Program-made: the position numbers and the translations under genes
From: Bacteroidales bacterium Bact_19
Lineage (GTDB): Bacteria; Bacteroidota; Bacteroidia; Bacteroidales; ML635J-15
Length of the DNA stretch: 39,541 nt
Direction: 5' to 3'
Assembly: GCA_001603595.1 (NCBI GenBank)
Contig: LUZK01000057.1
Location: 1 to 39,541, forward strand
Shown: positions 1-11,162 of the stretch, piece by piece
Position numbering within the stretch: position 1 is the stretch's first letter
How the letters are laid out: each line of letters begins with the position of its first letter
Notes under the pieces: generated by a model
Seen by the model: the letters and a program-made list of their open reading frames with translations, nothing else
Told to the model about the DNA's origin: nothing
Databases searched by the model: none

Positions 1-867
<867 letters not shown>

Positions 868-869
868 TT

Positions 870-1109
870 ATGATGACTGTTGATATAATAACTCCGGAGA
901 AAACTTTGTTTTCAGGAGAAACTACAATGGTAAGAGTGCCGGGGAAACTCGGCTCTTTCCAGATATTAAAATCTCACGCTCCTATAGTTTCGACTCTAGA
1001 AAAAGGTATAGTATATGTGAGAATACCTTCGGGAGAAACATTACAATTTGAAATAAATTCTGGATTAGTTGAATGTAAAAAAAATAAAATTATTATTCTC
1101 GTTGAATAA
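870..1109 (+). CDS. atpC: F1 ATP synthase subunit epsilon, short form
   Basis: This 79-residue protein is the epsilon subunit of the F1 central stalk, which couples rotation to catalysis. It contains only the N-terminal beta-sandwich domain (TVDIITPEKTLFSGE, then GSFQILKSHAPIVSTLEKG). The C-terminal two-helix domain that inhibits ATP hydrolysis in E. coli (whole protein about 139 residues) is absent. Short epsilon subunits are usual in Bacteroidota, so I do not read this as a truncation. Two ATG codons lie in tandem at 870 and 873 and either could be the start. It is 2 bases downstream of atpD and clearly cotranscribed with it. The next gene starts 57 bases on and is probably separate. Confidence 0.95.
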   Translation: MMTVDIITPEKTLFSGETTMVRVPGKLGSFQILKSHAPIVSTLEKGIVYVRIPSGETLQFEINSGLVECKKNKIIILVE

Positions 1110-1166
1110 TATTTTAAACCTTTTCTATACATTTTTGTCTAATTTTTTGATTCTAAATTTTTCCCT

Positions 1167-3623
1167 ATGAAATATTTAAGTTTGTTAGTTTTTTTATTTA
1201 TTGTGCTATTATCATTTAGTCAAAACACACATCAGCCTCGTCTTCAAAATATGCCTGCTGATGGTATTGTAACTGGTTATGTTATTGATAAGCAAACAAA
1301 TAAACCCATTGAGTATGCCAATATTGTAATTTACAGCAAAAGAGACTCTTCGATTGTTACAGGTGGAATTACTGATAAAACAGGATTTTTCAGAATACAG
1401 GAAGTGAGATACGGAAGATTTTTCGTTGATGTAATGTTTATCGGTTACGGAAAAAATACAATAGAAGATCTTATTATTAAACCTGATAAAAAGGAAATTG
1501 ACCTTGGAAAAATTTATCTTAGTTTAAATGCTGAAGTTTTATCCGAGGTTGTAGTTTCGGAAAATGTAAATAATGTTGAATATAAACTCGACAGAAAAGT
1601 TGTTAATGTAAATCAAGACATATTGTCTGCAGGAGCTACTGCTGTTGAAGTTTTAGAAAATGTGCCTTCAGTAACTGTTGACATTGACGGAAACGTATCT
1701 TTAAGAGGGTCGGAAAACTTTCTTGTTTTAGTTGACGGAAGACCATATCCAATACAGGGAAGCGAAGCTTTGCAACAAATTCCGGCAAATTCCATAGAAA
1801 GCATAGAAATTATTACAAATCCCTCCGCAAAATACGACCCCGACGGTGTTGCAGGAATAATAAATGTTGTACTTAAAAAAGAGCGTCGCAAAGGTTATAA
1901 CGGTCAGGTATCTGCAAACTATGGTACTTTCAATTCTTTTGGAACAGATTTTATTTTCAATTTCAGAAGAGACAAATTTAACTTTTTTGTTGGTGGTTCT
2001 TATAATAACAGAATACATCGTGGAGAAGGTCAAACTCTACGCAGGACATACTTAAGCTTAGATACAACTTTTTATTTAAACAACTATTCCGATAATAACA
2101 GAATTTTTAAGTCAGGAAATTTCAGAATAGGATTTGATTATTTCTTTAATCAACAGAATATATTGACATTAACTGGCAGAGGTGGTCTAAGTGGTCACGG
2201 TATGGGAAGTAATGCCAGAGTAGGAAGTTTTTACAAAAGTTCAAATGATATTTGGGATGAATATTTTTATAAAACTGAAAATTTCAATAATTCAAGTTCT
2301 TATTATTATTCAGGAGAATTGAATTATACCAAGAAATTTAAAAAAGCAGAACATGAATTACAAATTTTTAGTTCTTTTTCATCAGATAGTGAAGATGAAG
2401 AAGATTATTACAATAAAATAGAAACCAATTATATGTGGAATCCTTCTGGTGATACGTCTCAATACCGCACTATTGAAAAAGGGTTAGGTTACAACACCAC
2501 AACTAAAGTGGATTATGTGCTTCCATTATTCGAAAATGGGAAACTTGAAGCCGGCTATCAGTTAAGATATAAATATTCGGACAGAGATTACAGATATCAG
2601 AATTATCTAATTAACAACTGGATTGACGACAATACCAAATATAATCCATATTTATTTACAATGAATATTCAATCTGGATACCTTCTTTTTTCAAACTATT
2701 TTAAAAAATTGGGATATCAATTTGGACTTAGAACAGAATATACCGACAGAGAATTTTATCAAAAAGAAACTACTCAGAGCTGGACATATACAAAATTTGA
2801 TTTCTTCCCGTCATTACATTTATCTTATAAATTTCTAAATGATTATCAGATTCTTGCAAGTTATTCACGTCGTTTAAATCGTCCAATGGAATGGTTTCTG
2901 GATCCATTTGTTGAAGTTATTGATCCCAACAATGTTCGACAAGGAAACCCATTATTAAAACCAGAATACACAAATTCTTTTGATTTAAGTTTTCAGAAAA
3001 AATTTGCTAAAAATTTTGTTTCACTGGAAGCTTATGCACGACAAACAAATAACAAAATAAGCTGGATAACAAAAATTTATCCCGAAGATCAAAGTATTTT
3101 CTTACTTACCTTTGACAACATTGGAAGCGATATTTCAGTTGGTACAGAACTTATGGGAAACTTAAACATTACAGACTGGTACAATTTGAATATCAGCGGA
3201 AATACATACTATTACGAAATTATCTCAGACACATATAATTCCGGATCTACATTTACATATAACGCACGCCTTAATAATACTTTCAGGATAAAAAAATCGG
3301 GAACATCATTCCAATTGGGAGGTTTTTATTCGGGCCCATCAATTACTGCACAAGGAAGAATTACTGCAAATTATGTTGTCAATGCTGGCTTAAGACAGGA
3401 TTTCCTTGACCGAAAGCTTTCTTTAAGTGTAAACGTAAGAAATGTGTTCGTAACAATGAAACGTGAAAGCATAAACGAAACACCACTATTCTATGTTTTC
3501 AGTACACGAGGACCAAAAGTACCTTTCGTGAATGTTTCAATTACATATAAAATTAATGATTTTAAACCTCGAAAAGACAGAAATTTAGATGATAATGAAA
3601 GAATGACTGATGAAGGTATTTAA
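1167..3623 (+). CDS. TonB-dependent receptor, outer-membrane beta-barrel family
   Basis: This 818-residue outer-membrane protein has a signal peptide (residues 1-19, ending LLSFSQ), a carboxypeptidase-regulatory-like beta-sandwich domain (about 33-118; GYVIDKQTNKPIEYANI and TDKTGFFRI), and a TonB plug domain (about 125-235; VLENVPSVTVDIDGNVSLRG and PSAKYDPDGVAGIINVVLKK). A long beta-barrel fills the rest and ends in a short charged tail. The plug and barrel resemble the OMP_b-brl_3 group rather than the SusC group, and no SusD-like lipoprotein follows, so polysaccharide uptake is unlikely. The substrate cannot be read from sequence. The gene stands alone, 57 bases after atpC and convergent with aspS. 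I see no Fur-type operator or other regulatory site upstream. Confidence 0.9.
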   Translation: MKYLSLLVFLFIVLLSFSQNTHQPRLQNMPADGIVTGYVIDKQTNKPIEYANIVIYSKRDSSIVTGGITDKTGFFRIQEVRYGRFFVDVMFIGYGKNTIEDLIIKPDKKEIDLGKIYLSLNAEVLSEVVVSENVNNVEYKLDRKVVNVNQDILSAGATAVEVLENVPSVTVDIDGNVSLRGSENFLVLVDGRPYPIQGSEALQQIPANSIESIEIITNPSAKYDPDGVAGIINVVLKKERRKGYNGQVSANYGTFNSFGTDFIFNFRRDKFNFFVGGSYNNRIHRGEGQTLRRTYLSLDTTFYLNNYSDNNRIFKSGNFRIGFDYFFNQQNILTLTGRGGLSGHGMGSNARVGSFYKSSNDIWDEYFYKTENFNNSSSYYYSGELNYTKKFKKAEHELQIFSSFSSDSEDEEDYYNKIETNYMWNPSGDTSQYRTIEKGLGYNTTTKVDYVLPLFENGKLEAGYQLRYKYSDRDYRYQNYLINNWIDDNTKYNPYLFTMNIQSGYLLFSNYFKKLGYQFGLRTEYTDREFYQKETTQSWTYTKFDFFPSLHLSYKFLNDYQILASYSRRLNRPMEWFLDPFVEVIDPNNVRQGNPLLKPEYTNSFDLSFQKKFAKNFVSLEAYARQTNNKISWITKIYPEDQSIFLLTFDNIGSDISVGTELMGNLNITDWYNLNISGNTYYYEIISDTYNSGSTFTYNARLNNTFRIKKSGTSFQLGGFYSGPSITAQGRITANYVVNAGLRQDFLDRKLSLSVNVRNVFVTMKRESINETPLFYVFSTRGPKVPFVNVSITYKINDFKPRKDRNLDDNERMTDEGI

Positions 3624-3660
3624 AATCATTTGTTGTTCAAAAAATTTTTAAATTAAAATA

Positions 3661-5415
3661 TTAATTGTTTTTGATAATAATTCCTAGTTCATCAAGCTGT
3701 TGCTGAGAAATAGGCGCCGGAGATTCTATCATAACATCTCTACCGGCATTATTTTTTGGAAAAGCAATAAAATCGCGAATAGAATCCGATCCACCGAACA
3801 TAGCACACAACCTGTCGAAACCGAATGCAATTCCACCGTGAGGCGGAGCTCCGTATTTGAAAGCATTCATTAAAAATCCGAATTGATTTTCAGCCTCTTC
3901 GGGAGTAAAACCTAAGTTTTTAAACATCAAAGATTGTAATTCTTTATTGAAAATACGAATTGATCCCCCTCCTATTTCAACTCCATTAATAACTAAATCA
4001 TAAGCTTTGGCTCTAATCTTTGATGGATCTGTTTCTAATAAGGGAATATCCTCATCTAAAGGAGATGTAAAAGGATGATGTTTTGCGAAATATCTCCGGG
4101 ATTCCTCATCATATTCCAATAGAGGAAATTCAACCACCCATAAAGGTGCAAAAGTATCTTTGGGCCTCAAACCCAGTTCATTAGCTAATTTTAATCTTAA
4201 TTCGCTGAGAGCATTCAAAGTTTTGTACTTATCTCCTGCCAATATTAAGATTAAATCTCCGGGTTGAGCTTTAATTTGTTGCGAAATAATTTTCCAATCT
4301 TCGGAAGTATAGAATTTATCCACAGTAGATTTAAAAGTTCCGTCAGCAGAATATTTACAATACACTAATCCTTTAGCTCCAAGATGCGGTTGTTTTACAA
4401 ATTCTGTTAGTTCATCAATTTGTTTGCGTGAATATTTAGCAGCATTTTTAACAACCATGGCACCTATATATTCAGCTGAATCAAACACAACAAAGTTCTT
4501 TCCTTTAACAAAATTTGATATATTGTTTATTTCCATTCCAAAGCGTATATCCGGTTTATCATTACCGTATTTTTCCATTGCTTCGGTATAAGTTATTCGC
4601 GGAAAATTATAATCAATTTCAATGTTAAGAATCTGGTTAAAAAGATGTTTTACCATTCCTTCGAAAGTTTGCAGAATATCATCTTGTTCAACAAAAGACA
4701 TTTCACAATCAATTTGGGTGAATTCGGGTTGTCGGTCGGCACGCAAATCTTCATCACGAAAACATTTTACAATTTGGAAATATTTATCCATTCCGGCAAC
4801 CATCAAAAGCTGTTTAAAGGTTTGTGGAGATTGAGGCAAAGCATAAAACTCACCCGGATGCATTCTTGAGGGCACCACAAAATCTCTTGCACCTTCGGGA
4901 GTAGATTTTATTAAAACAGGAGTTTCAACTTCGATGAATCCTTGAGCATCAAGATATTTTCTTACTTCCTGAGCCATTTTGTGACGAAGTAAAAGAGCAT
5001 TTTTAACCGGATTTCTTCGAATATCGAGATATCTGTACTTCATTCTTAACTCATCGCCACCGTCGGTATTGTCAATAATTGTAAAAGGTGGTATTTCCGA
5101 AGGATTAAGTATCTTAATATCTTCAACCTTGATTTCTATGTCTCCGGTTGGAATTTTATCGTTTTTGCTGTATCGTTCGATGACAACTCCTCTTACCTGA
5201 ATTACAAATTCTCTACCGATCTTATCAACAGTTTCAATTACTTTTTTCTCTGCAGTTGATTCTTCGATGGCAAGTTGAGTGATTCCGTATCTATCGCGCA
5301 AATCAATCCAGATCATTCCGCCTTTATCTCTTTTTAGCTGTACCCAGCCGCACAAAGTAACCTTTTGTCCAACATTTTCGATTCTTAATTCGCCGCAAGT
5401 ATGAGTTCTGTACAT
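3661..5415 (-). CDS. aspS: aspartyl-tRNA synthetase
   Basis: This 584-residue class IIb synthetase charges tRNA-Asp with aspartate in the cytoplasm. An N-terminal OB-fold anticodon-binding domain (about 1-105; [22 protein letters not shown]) is followed by the catalytic core with the loop [14 protein letters not shown] (171-184), motif 2 [18 protein letters not shown] (219-236), a bacterial-type GAD insertion (about 285-415) and motif 3 GIAFGFDRL (528-536). The length fits bacterial AspRS (about 590). It is transcribed leftward from a TAAGTTTG box 24 bases ahead of its start, divergent from the CYTH gene. Whether it also charges tRNA-Asn depends on gatCAB and asnS, neither of which is in this window. 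Confidence 0.98.
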   Translation of the reverse strand: MYRTHTCGELRIENVGQKVTLCGWVQLKRDKGGMIWIDLRDRYGITQLAIEESTAEKKVIETVDKIGREFVIQVRGVVIERYSKNDKIPTGDIEIKVEDIKILNPSEIPPFTIIDNTDGGDELRMKYRYLDIRRNPVKNALLLRHKMAQEVRKYLDAQGFIEVETPVLIKSTPEGARDFVVPSRMHPGEFYALPQSPQTFKQLLMVAGMDKYFQIVKCFRDEDLRADRQPEFTQIDCEMSFVEQDDILQTFEGMVKHLFNQILNIEIDYNFPRITYTEAMEKYGNDKPDIRFGMEINNISNFVKGKNFVVFDSAEYIGAMVVKNAAKYSRKQIDELTEFVKQPHLGAKGLVYCKYSADGTFKSTVDKFYTSEDWKIISQQIKAQPGDLILILAGDKYKTLNALSELRLKLANELGLRPKDTFAPLWVVEFPLLEYDEESRRYFAKHHPFTSPLDEDIPLLETDPSKIRAKAYDLVINGVEIGGGSIRIFNKELQSLMFKNLGFTPEEAENQFGFLMNAFKYGAPPHGGIAFGFDRLCAMFGGSDSIRDFIAFPKNNAGRDVMIESPAPISQQQLDELGIIIKNN

Positions 5416-5438
5416 ATTAATAATTTTAAAAAACTCTG

Positions 5439-5446
5439 CAAACTTA
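5439..5446 (-). promoter_or_regulatory. -7 promoter box (TAAGTTTG) of aspS
   Basis: The minus strand reads TAAGTTTG, an exact match to the Bacteroidota TAnnTTTG element, ending 23 bases before the aspS start codon. No clear TTTG is visible at -33. The assignment rests on motif and position only. Confidence 0.5.
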
Positions 5447-5468
5447 ATAAAAATCTTAAGTATATTTC

Positions 5469-5476
5469 TAATTTTG
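5469..5476 (+). promoter_or_regulatory. -7 promoter box (TAATTTTG) of the CYTH gene
   Basis: TAATTTTG matches TAnnTTTG and ends 32 bases before the CYTH start codon. Together with the box at 5439 it makes a compact divergent promoter pair in a 93-base gap. In such A+T-rich DNA chance matches are common, so the position is the main support. Confidence 0.45.
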
Positions 5477-5508
5477 AAATTGAAATATTAAACTTATAAA
5501 AGTCAACA

Positions 5509-5982
5509 ATGGCAAAGGAAATTGAAAGAAAATTTTTGGTTGATGCCGAGAAATGGGAAAATGTCAAACCATTAAATTACGAAATTTACAAACAAGGCTA
5601 TTTATGTATTAAGGATGATTTGATAATCAGGATTCGTCAGACTCCAAAAAAATCTTTTTTGACAATTAAATCGGCCAACAAAGGATTTTCAAGAGATGAA
5701 TACGAATATGAAATTCCTGAAAACGATGCTGCTGAGTTGATAAAAAATATAGCCGGAAAAAAAATTGTAAAAAAAAGATATAAAATAAATTTTTCGGGAA
5801 AACTATGGGAAGTTGACGAATTTTTAGAAGACAACGCAGGACTAATTATAGCAGAAATTGAATTAAATTCTGAAGAGGAAAAATTCGAGATTCCGAATTG
5901 GGTCTTTATAGAAGTAACAGGAGATGAAAGGTATTACAACTCATTTATTTCGAAATATCCCTACAGTAAATGGCAAAAATAA
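5509..5982 (+). CDS. CYTH domain protein (probable triphosphatase)
   Basis: This 157-residue soluble protein is a single CYTH domain. The defining N-terminal EXEXK motif is E4-I-E6-R-K8. It is followed by the charged tunnel strands expected of the fold: RIRQTPKKSFLTIKS, RDEYEYEIP, KKRYKINFSGKLWEVDEF and LIIAEIEL. Bacterial CYTH proteins of this short, single-domain type are mostly metal-dependent inorganic triphosphatases; other members are class IV adenylate cyclases or thiamine triphosphatases, and the substrate here is not decided by sequence. It is divergent from aspS with its own promoter-like box and ends 3 bases from the convergent hybrid kinase, so it is probably monocistronic. Confidence 0.88.
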   Translation: MAKEIERKFLVDAEKWENVKPLNYEIYKQGYLCIKDDLIIRIRQTPKKSFLTIKSANKGFSRDEYEYEIPENDAAELIKNIAGKKIVKKRYKINFSGKLWEVDEFLEDNAGLIIAEIELNSEEEKFEIPNWVFIEVTGDERYYNSFISKYPYSKWQK

Positions 5983-5985
5983 TTT

Positions 5986-8900
5986 TTAAATAAATATTTC
6001 TTCGATTAATTTCAACAACTCGTTTTTGTTTATAGGCTTAGAAATATAAGAATCGCAGCCGGCATCGAGGCATTTTTTTCTATCCTTATCATAACCAAAA
6101 GCTGTCTGGGCAATAATTTTAACTTCTTTATTAAACTTTCGTATTTCTTTTACAGCTTCATAACCGTTTAATTCAGGCATTCTAATATCCATTAAAATTA
6201 AATCAATGTCCAGATTTTTTTTCACAATTTCTACAGCATCTCTACCATTATTGCAAGTTTGAATCTTTCTAGAAATTGGTTTCACGATAAGTTTTAGGTA
6301 AAGTTCAGAAATACTGTCATCTTCGGCAATTAAAATATTAAGTTTTTCTTTAATTTTATTACTTATTTCTATCTTTTGATTTTTCGATATTTGAATAGAT
6401 TGCACAACAGGAATAAAAGGAATAGAGAAATAAAATACCGTACCATTTTCATCAGAATTAACAGATATTTTTCCACCTAAAATCTCGGTATATGCTTTAG
6501 CAATTGCCAATCCAAGACCAGCACCTTCTTTGGCTTTAATATTTTCGGGATCGGCCTGCACAAATCTGTCAAAAATACTTGATATTTTTTCTTGTGGAAT
6601 ACCCTGTCCTGTATCTTTTACGTGAAATTCTAAATATTTATCTTTAACTTCATACCAAAAACTAACTTCTCCTTCATCAGTATATTTAATAGCATTTTTA
6701 ATGATATTAGACAAAATTCTGTTCAATAATTCACTATCAGAAATTATTCTGGCTTTTTCGTTTGTAAGACTTTTGTAATAATTTAGCTGAAGATTCTTGT
6801 TTTTAGCCTGAGGCAAGAAAAATTGAAAATTTTCATCGAGAATACGATTAATATTACATTCACCATATTTTGGTTTAATTATGCCGGCTTCTGCTTTAGA
6901 GATGTCAATAAGATCGTTTATTAAATTCAACATTCTGTAGCCACTGTTTTCTATAATATGCAAATATCTTGTTCTGTCCTCTTCGGTTAGGCCGGGAGTT
7001 TTTAAAAGTTCGACAAAACCCAAAATACCATTCATAGGCGTGCGAATTTCATGACTCATATTGGCGAGAAAAGCCGATTTTAATTTTTCGCTTTCTTCGG
7101 CACGTTCGAGGGCAGATTTTATTAGCAATTCCTGTTTCTTTCGTTCTGTAATATCCCTTACTATATAAACTACATGTTTTTCACCTTTAAAATCAAAAAC
7201 CGAACCTGAAACAAGCCCAATTCTAATATTACCATCCTTATCGAAAAATTCAGCTTCAAAGTCTAATACAGCTCCTTTCGATTTTATAATTTCAACTAAT
7301 TCCTCTCGTTTTTTTAAGTCCACCCATAAGTTCAGTGATTTTACACTTTGTCCTTGAGCTTGTTCTTGACTTATTCCGGTAATTTCTGAAAAACCTTTAT
7401 TTATAAATACAAGTTGTGCATTAGAAAGTTTTGATATTACTATAGAATCCGAGCTAGTATAAAAAGCATGGCGAAATTTATTTTCACTGTCGCTAAGTTC
7501 CTGCATTGTTTTTTTAAGCTCACTGATATCAGTAGCTATATGAATTATAGACTTAATATTTCCCTGGTCATCTAGCAAAGGTGTGCAACTTACAAGATAA
7601 TGTCCGCCAAAAGCAAGCATTTCCATTTCAGCACTAGAAGTAGCTTTTGTGGTGTAGATTTTTTCAAGGGGACATTTTTCGTGTGGTTGTTGTTGATCTG
7701 CTGGATGAAAAATTTGCCAGCATTTCAATTTTTTTATTTCTTCAGGTGTTTTTTGAGCTTTCTGACAAAGAGCATCATTAACCTCAATTATGTTGTGTTG
7801 TGCGTCGAGTATCATTGTAGGATGGGATAATCCATTGAAAATAGCCTCCCATTTTTTTTGTGCCTCTCTAATTTTTGTAGCAGCCTCAACCTGCTCGGTA
7901 ATGTCGGTATGAGCACCAACAAACCTAATGAGTTTTCCATTGGCATCTTTAACTGTAATTGCCTTATTTTGAATAATTCTGTAAGAGCCATTCTTGTGTC
8001 TGAAACGGAAAGTAAGAAAAAAATACTTTTGAGGACTTTCGATAAAATCATTTAAGGTTTTTAATTTTTCTTCTCTTTCTTCAGGATGTAGATGTTCCAC
8101 CCAAACATCAAACTTATTTTCCAGTTCATGCTCTTCAAATCCAATCTGAGCTTTCCATTGTGGAGAAAAATAAACTTTATTTTCTATTACATCCCAGTCC
8201 CAAATTCCTTCTTGAGAAGCATCAATAACAAGACTAAGCCTTTCTTTAATTTCCTCAATTTTTTTTCTCTGAACGGTCTTTTCTGTTATGTCGTTGAAAC
8301 TGATTACATATCCCGTTATTTCATATTTACTGTTTTTAATTGGAGAAATACTTCCGGCAATAAAAAACTCATTATTTTCATTAACTTTTATCTTAGTACC
8401 ATCCGGAAAATAAACAGGAGATTTTAAATTAATAGCATCTTCAAAGAAATTTGATAAGCTTTTTTTTGTTTCGGAATGAAAAATTTTCAATAAAAAATTA
8501 AAGGGTTTCCCTATTATATCGTCGGGTTCTATATTTAAAAATTTTAATGCAAACTGATTAACATTAGTCACAATACCATTTAAATCCGAAGAAATAATTC
8601 CCCATGAAATGGAATTCATGGTTGTTTTCAGAAGTTCTTCACGATTTTCGGCTTCGTTATAGAGTTTTTGTAGTTTTTGATTTGTTTCTGTTAATTCTTC
8701 GTTTATAGCAAAATATTCCTCATTTACAGCTGAGTACTCTTCGTTTATGGCAGCAATTTCTTCATTTTTGCTTAATAATTCACGATAAAGGCTCGAAATT
8801 TTCAAATGAGTTTCTATTCTAGCCAATAAAGTCTCTTTTTCAATAGGTTTAACAATATAATCAACAGCACCAGTTTTATATGCCTTTAAAATATAATCCT

Positions 8901-9171
8901 TATCTCTCTGACCTGTAATAAAAATTATTGGCAAATATGCATTATTAGGATCGGATTTAATTGCCGAAGTTAACTCAAACCCATTTGTTCCCTCAAGCCC
9001 AATATCCATTAAAACCAGATCAGGATAGTCAGATTTTATATATTTTATTGCTTCTTCAGGTTTAGAAGTGCTTTTTGTGAGATATCCCTCCTTTTCCAAA
9101 ATCTTTTGCAAAATTTGAATATTAGTGATATCATCATCAATTATTAAAATTTCTCTTTGCTTTAAATCCAT
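5986..9171 (-). CDS. hybrid sensor histidine kinase with two receiver domains and four PAS domains
   Basis: This 1061-residue protein has no membrane segment or signal peptide and should be cytoplasmic. In order it has a receiver domain (about 5-122; D12-D14, phosphoacceptor D56, T86, K108), a coiled coil (131-176), and four PAS-like domains (about 182-297, 310-428, 438-552 and 562-676). A HisKA domain follows (FLANMSHEIRTPMNG, phosphoacceptor H707), then HATPase_c (N box SNIIKNAIKY, G boxes DTGQGIP and GAGLGLAIAKAY) and a C-terminal receiver (about 946-1060; D995, K1045). No DNA-binding domain is present, so output must go through another protein or a phosphorelay. The ligand is unknown. No response-regulator gene is adjacent. 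A TATCTTTG box precedes it. Confidence 0.93.
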   Translation of the reverse strand: MDLKQREILIIDDDITNIQILQKILEKEGYLTKSTSKPEEAIKYIKSDYPDLVLMDIGLEGTNGFELTSAIKSDPNNAYLPIIFITGQRDKDYILKAYKTGAVDYIVKPIEKETLLARIETHLKISSLYRELLSKNEEIAAINEEYSAVNEEYFAINEELTETNQKLQKLYNEAENREELLKTTMNSISWGIISSDLNGIVTNVNQFALKFLNIEPDDIIGKPFNFLLKIFHSETKKSLSNFFEDAINLKSPVYFPDGTKIKVNENNEFFIAGSISPIKNSKYEITGYVISFNDITEKTVQRKKIEEIKERLSLVIDASQEGIWDWDVIENKVYFSPQWKAQIGFEEHELENKFDVWVEHLHPEEREEKLKTLNDFIESPQKYFFLTFRFRHKNGSYRIIQNKAITVKDANGKLIRFVGAHTDITEQVEAATKIREAQKKWEAIFNGLSHPTMILDAQHNIIEVNDALCQKAQKTPEEIKKLKCWQIFHPADQQQPHEKCPLEKIYTTKATSSAEMEMLAFGGHYLVSCTPLLDDQGNIKSIIHIATDISELKKTMQELSDSENKFRHAFYTSSDSIVISKLSNAQLVFINKGFSEITGISQEQAQGQSVKSLNLWVDLKKREELVEIIKSKGAVLDFEAEFFDKDGNIRIGLVSGSVFDFKGEKHVVYIVRDITERKKQELLIKSALERAEESEKLKSAFLANMSHEIRTPMNGILGFVELLKTPGLTEEDRTRYLHIIENSGYRMLNLINDLIDISKAEAGIIKPKYGECNINRILDENFQFFLPQAKNKNLQLNYYKSLTNEKARIISDSELLNRILSNIIKNAIKYTDEGEVSFWYEVKDKYLEFHVKDTGQGIPQEKISSIFDRFVQADPENIKAKEGAGLGLAIAKAYTEILGGKISVNSDENGTVFYFSIPFIPVVQSIQISKNQKIEISNKIKEKLNILIAEDDSISELYLKLIVKPISRKIQTCNNGRDAVEIVKKNLDIDLILMDIRMPELNGYEAVKEIRKFNKEVKIIAQTAFGYDKDRKKCLDAGCDSYISKPINKNELLKLIEEIFI

Positions 9172-9206
9172 AAAATATAATACTAATGGTTGAGATTTGC
9201 AATAAA

Positions 9207-9214
9207 CAAAGATA
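9207..9214 (-). promoter_or_regulatory. -7 promoter box (TATCTTTG) of the hybrid kinase
   Basis: The minus strand carries an exact TAnnTTTG match, 35 bases before the kinase start codon, in the 224-base gap shared with the divergent Na/Pi transporter. A TTTG lies 14 bases further upstream, shorter than the usual -33/-7 spacing. I see no small gene in this gap. Confidence 0.5.
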
Positions 9215-9395
9215 ATAAATTTTTATAACAAAAAATGAAATTTTAAAAATCAGTATTTATTTACTTATTCCATTTTTTTTCATTAAAGTTTATAAAAATT
9301 CATAATTACACAGCAAAAATTTACAATAACTTAACATTCAAAAGCTGTGATTTATTAACAAGATTAGTAATATTGTAGTTTAAAATTTTTATCAT

Positions 9396-11117
9396 ATGAA
9401 TTACGGTATTTTTGATTTTTTACAATTAATCGGATCCTTGGTATTGTTCCTTTTTGGAATGAAACTGATGAGTGAAGCATTGCAAAAAGTTGCTGGGAAT
9501 AAACTTCGTAACATTCTTGCAGCGATGACATCCAACAGAATTTTTGGTGTTCTTACGGGTTTGTTAATCACGTCAATAATACAATCTTCCTCTGCCACTA
9601 CAGTAATGGTTGTAAGTTTTGTCAATGCAGGTTTACTGACACTTTCTGAAGCTATTGGAGTAATAATGGGAGCAAATATTGGTACAACGGTTACTGCTTG
9701 GATAATTTCGCTTTTAGGATTTAAAGTTAAAATAAGTGCGTTAGCTCTACCTTTAATTGGTATTGGTTTTCCATTAATATTTTCCAAAAATTCAACCAGA
9801 AAATCTTGGGGAGAAGTAATTATGGGCTTTGCCCTTTTATTTATGGGATTAGAATTGTTAAAAGATTCAGTTCCAGATATAAACTCCAATCCTGATATAT
9901 TAGTTTTCTTGCAAAATTTTACAGGATTCGGTTTTGGTAGCGTGTTGATATTTTTATTGATCGGAACATTATTAACTATAGTCCTTCAATCATCAAGTGC
10001 AACTATGGCATTAACTCTTGTAATGTGTTATAACGGATGGATAAATTATGAAATGGCGGTGGCAATGGTTTTAGGCGAAAACATTGGAACAACTATTACT
10101 GCAAATCTTGCAGCACTTATAGGAAATACTTCAGCAAAACGCGCTGCATTATCTCATACATTATTTAATGTTTTAGGTGTTATTTGGGTTTTGATTCTAT
10201 ATCGTCCGATAGTTAAACTTATTGCCGGAATTGCAGAAAATATGGAAGGAGCTAACCCATATCTACAAGCAACAGCAATTCCAATCGCCTTATCATTATT
10301 CCATACTAGCTTTAACGTTACAAATACCCTAATACAAATTTGGTTTGTAAAATATATCGAAAGAATTGTATGCTATGTAATAAAAAAACGTAAAGACGAA
10401 GAAGAAGAATTTGAACTAAAATACTTGCAAATAGGGTTACTTTCCACTGCAGAAGTATCTCTTCTGCTAGCCAGAAAAGAAGTAAATGAATACGCTCGAA
10501 AAGCGCACAAAATGTTTGAGCAAGTAAAAAAACTGTATGCCGAAACTAATGAAAAAGAATTTGAAAAACTTTTGGCTAAGATATATGATAATGAAATAAA
10601 AATGGATAAAATTGAAGTAGAAATTGCGAATTATCTCACAAAAATTTCACAACATGATTTAAGTATTGATGGAGCACGAAAACTTCGTACTCTTTTAAAA
10701 ATAAGCGACAATATTGAAAGTTTGGCAGATTGTGCAAATAATATTGCCAGAGTTCTGGAAAGAAAACACAAAAAACAAATTTGGTTTGTTCCCGAACAGA
10801 GAAATGATATTCTTGAAATGTTTGCTCTTGTTGATAAAAGTTATGAAATAACATTAAATTTACTTTTCAATATTACCCATGACGAAATTTTATTGGAACC
10901 GATAAATGAAGTTGAAGCTGAAATAAACAATCTCAGAAATAAACTTAAAAAACAAAATTCCAGAAACATTAAAGAAAATAAATACTCTTACAAATCAAGC
11001 GTTGTTTATATTGATATAATTACAATTTGCGAAGCTTTGGGCGATCATTTACTTAATATTTGCCAGGCTTTATATGCCCAAAATAAAGATTTAGAAAATT
11101 TGAAAATCAATCAATAA
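9396..11117 (+). CDS. Na+/phosphate cotransporter family protein with PhoU-like tail
   Basis: This 573-residue inner-membrane protein belongs to the NptA/YjbB family. The two inverted Na_Pi_cotrans repeats each show the signature pair QSSSAT and G-x-NIGTT (residues 63-69 with 92-98, and 198-203 with 227-233) among multiple hydrophobic segments over residues 1-325. A cytoplasmic helical PhoU-like domain (about 345-560) follows a charged linker KKRKDEEEE. E. coli YjbB has the same architecture and exports phosphate with sodium; other family members import it, so direction is not assignable here. No pst or pho genes are nearby. The start is the first ATG before the hydrophobic N terminus. It ends at a strong bidirectional terminator. 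Confidence 0.92.
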   Translation: MNYGIFDFLQLIGSLVLFLFGMKLMSEALQKVAGNKLRNILAAMTSNRIFGVLTGLLITSIIQSSSATTVMVVSFVNAGLLTLSEAIGVIMGANIGTTVTAWIISLLGFKVKISALALPLIGIGFPLIFSKNSTRKSWGEVIMGFALLFMGLELLKDSVPDINSNPDILVFLQNFTGFGFGSVLIFLLIGTLLTIVLQSSSATMALTLVMCYNGWINYEMAVAMVLGENIGTTITANLAALIGNTSAKRAALSHTLFNVLGVIWVLILYRPIVKLIAGIAENMEGANPYLQATAIPIALSLFHTSFNVTNTLIQIWFVKYIERIVCYVIKKRKDEEEEFELKYLQIGLLSTAEVSLLLARKEVNEYARKAHKMFEQVKKLYAETNEKEFEKLLAKIYDNEIKMDKIEVEIANYLTKISQHDLSIDGARKLRTLLKISDNIESLADCANNIARVLERKHKKQIWFVPEQRNDILEMFALVDKSYEITLNLLFNITHDEILLEPINEVEAEINNLRNKLKKQNSRNIKENKYSYKSSVVYIDIITICEALGDHLLNICQALYAQNKDLENLKINQ

Positions 11118-11147
11118 AAAAAGCCTTCCATACGGAAGGCTTTTTTC
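11115..11147. terminator. bidirectional Rho-independent terminator
   Basis: GCCTTCC (11123-11129), a 4-base loop and GGAAGGC (11134-11140) form a perfect 7-bp stem. It is extended by an A-run on the left and a T-run on the right. Because both flanks are homopolymeric it can end the rightward Na/Pi gene and the leftward barrel gene that converge on it. Confidence 0.93.
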
Positions 11148-11162
11148 TAAATTAATTCTTAA

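Noticed and set aside
1613-2055. Several open frames of 60-100 codons on both strands inside the TonB receptor gene
   Set aside because: They overlap a well-supported long gene in other frames and show no domain, signal or composition of their own.
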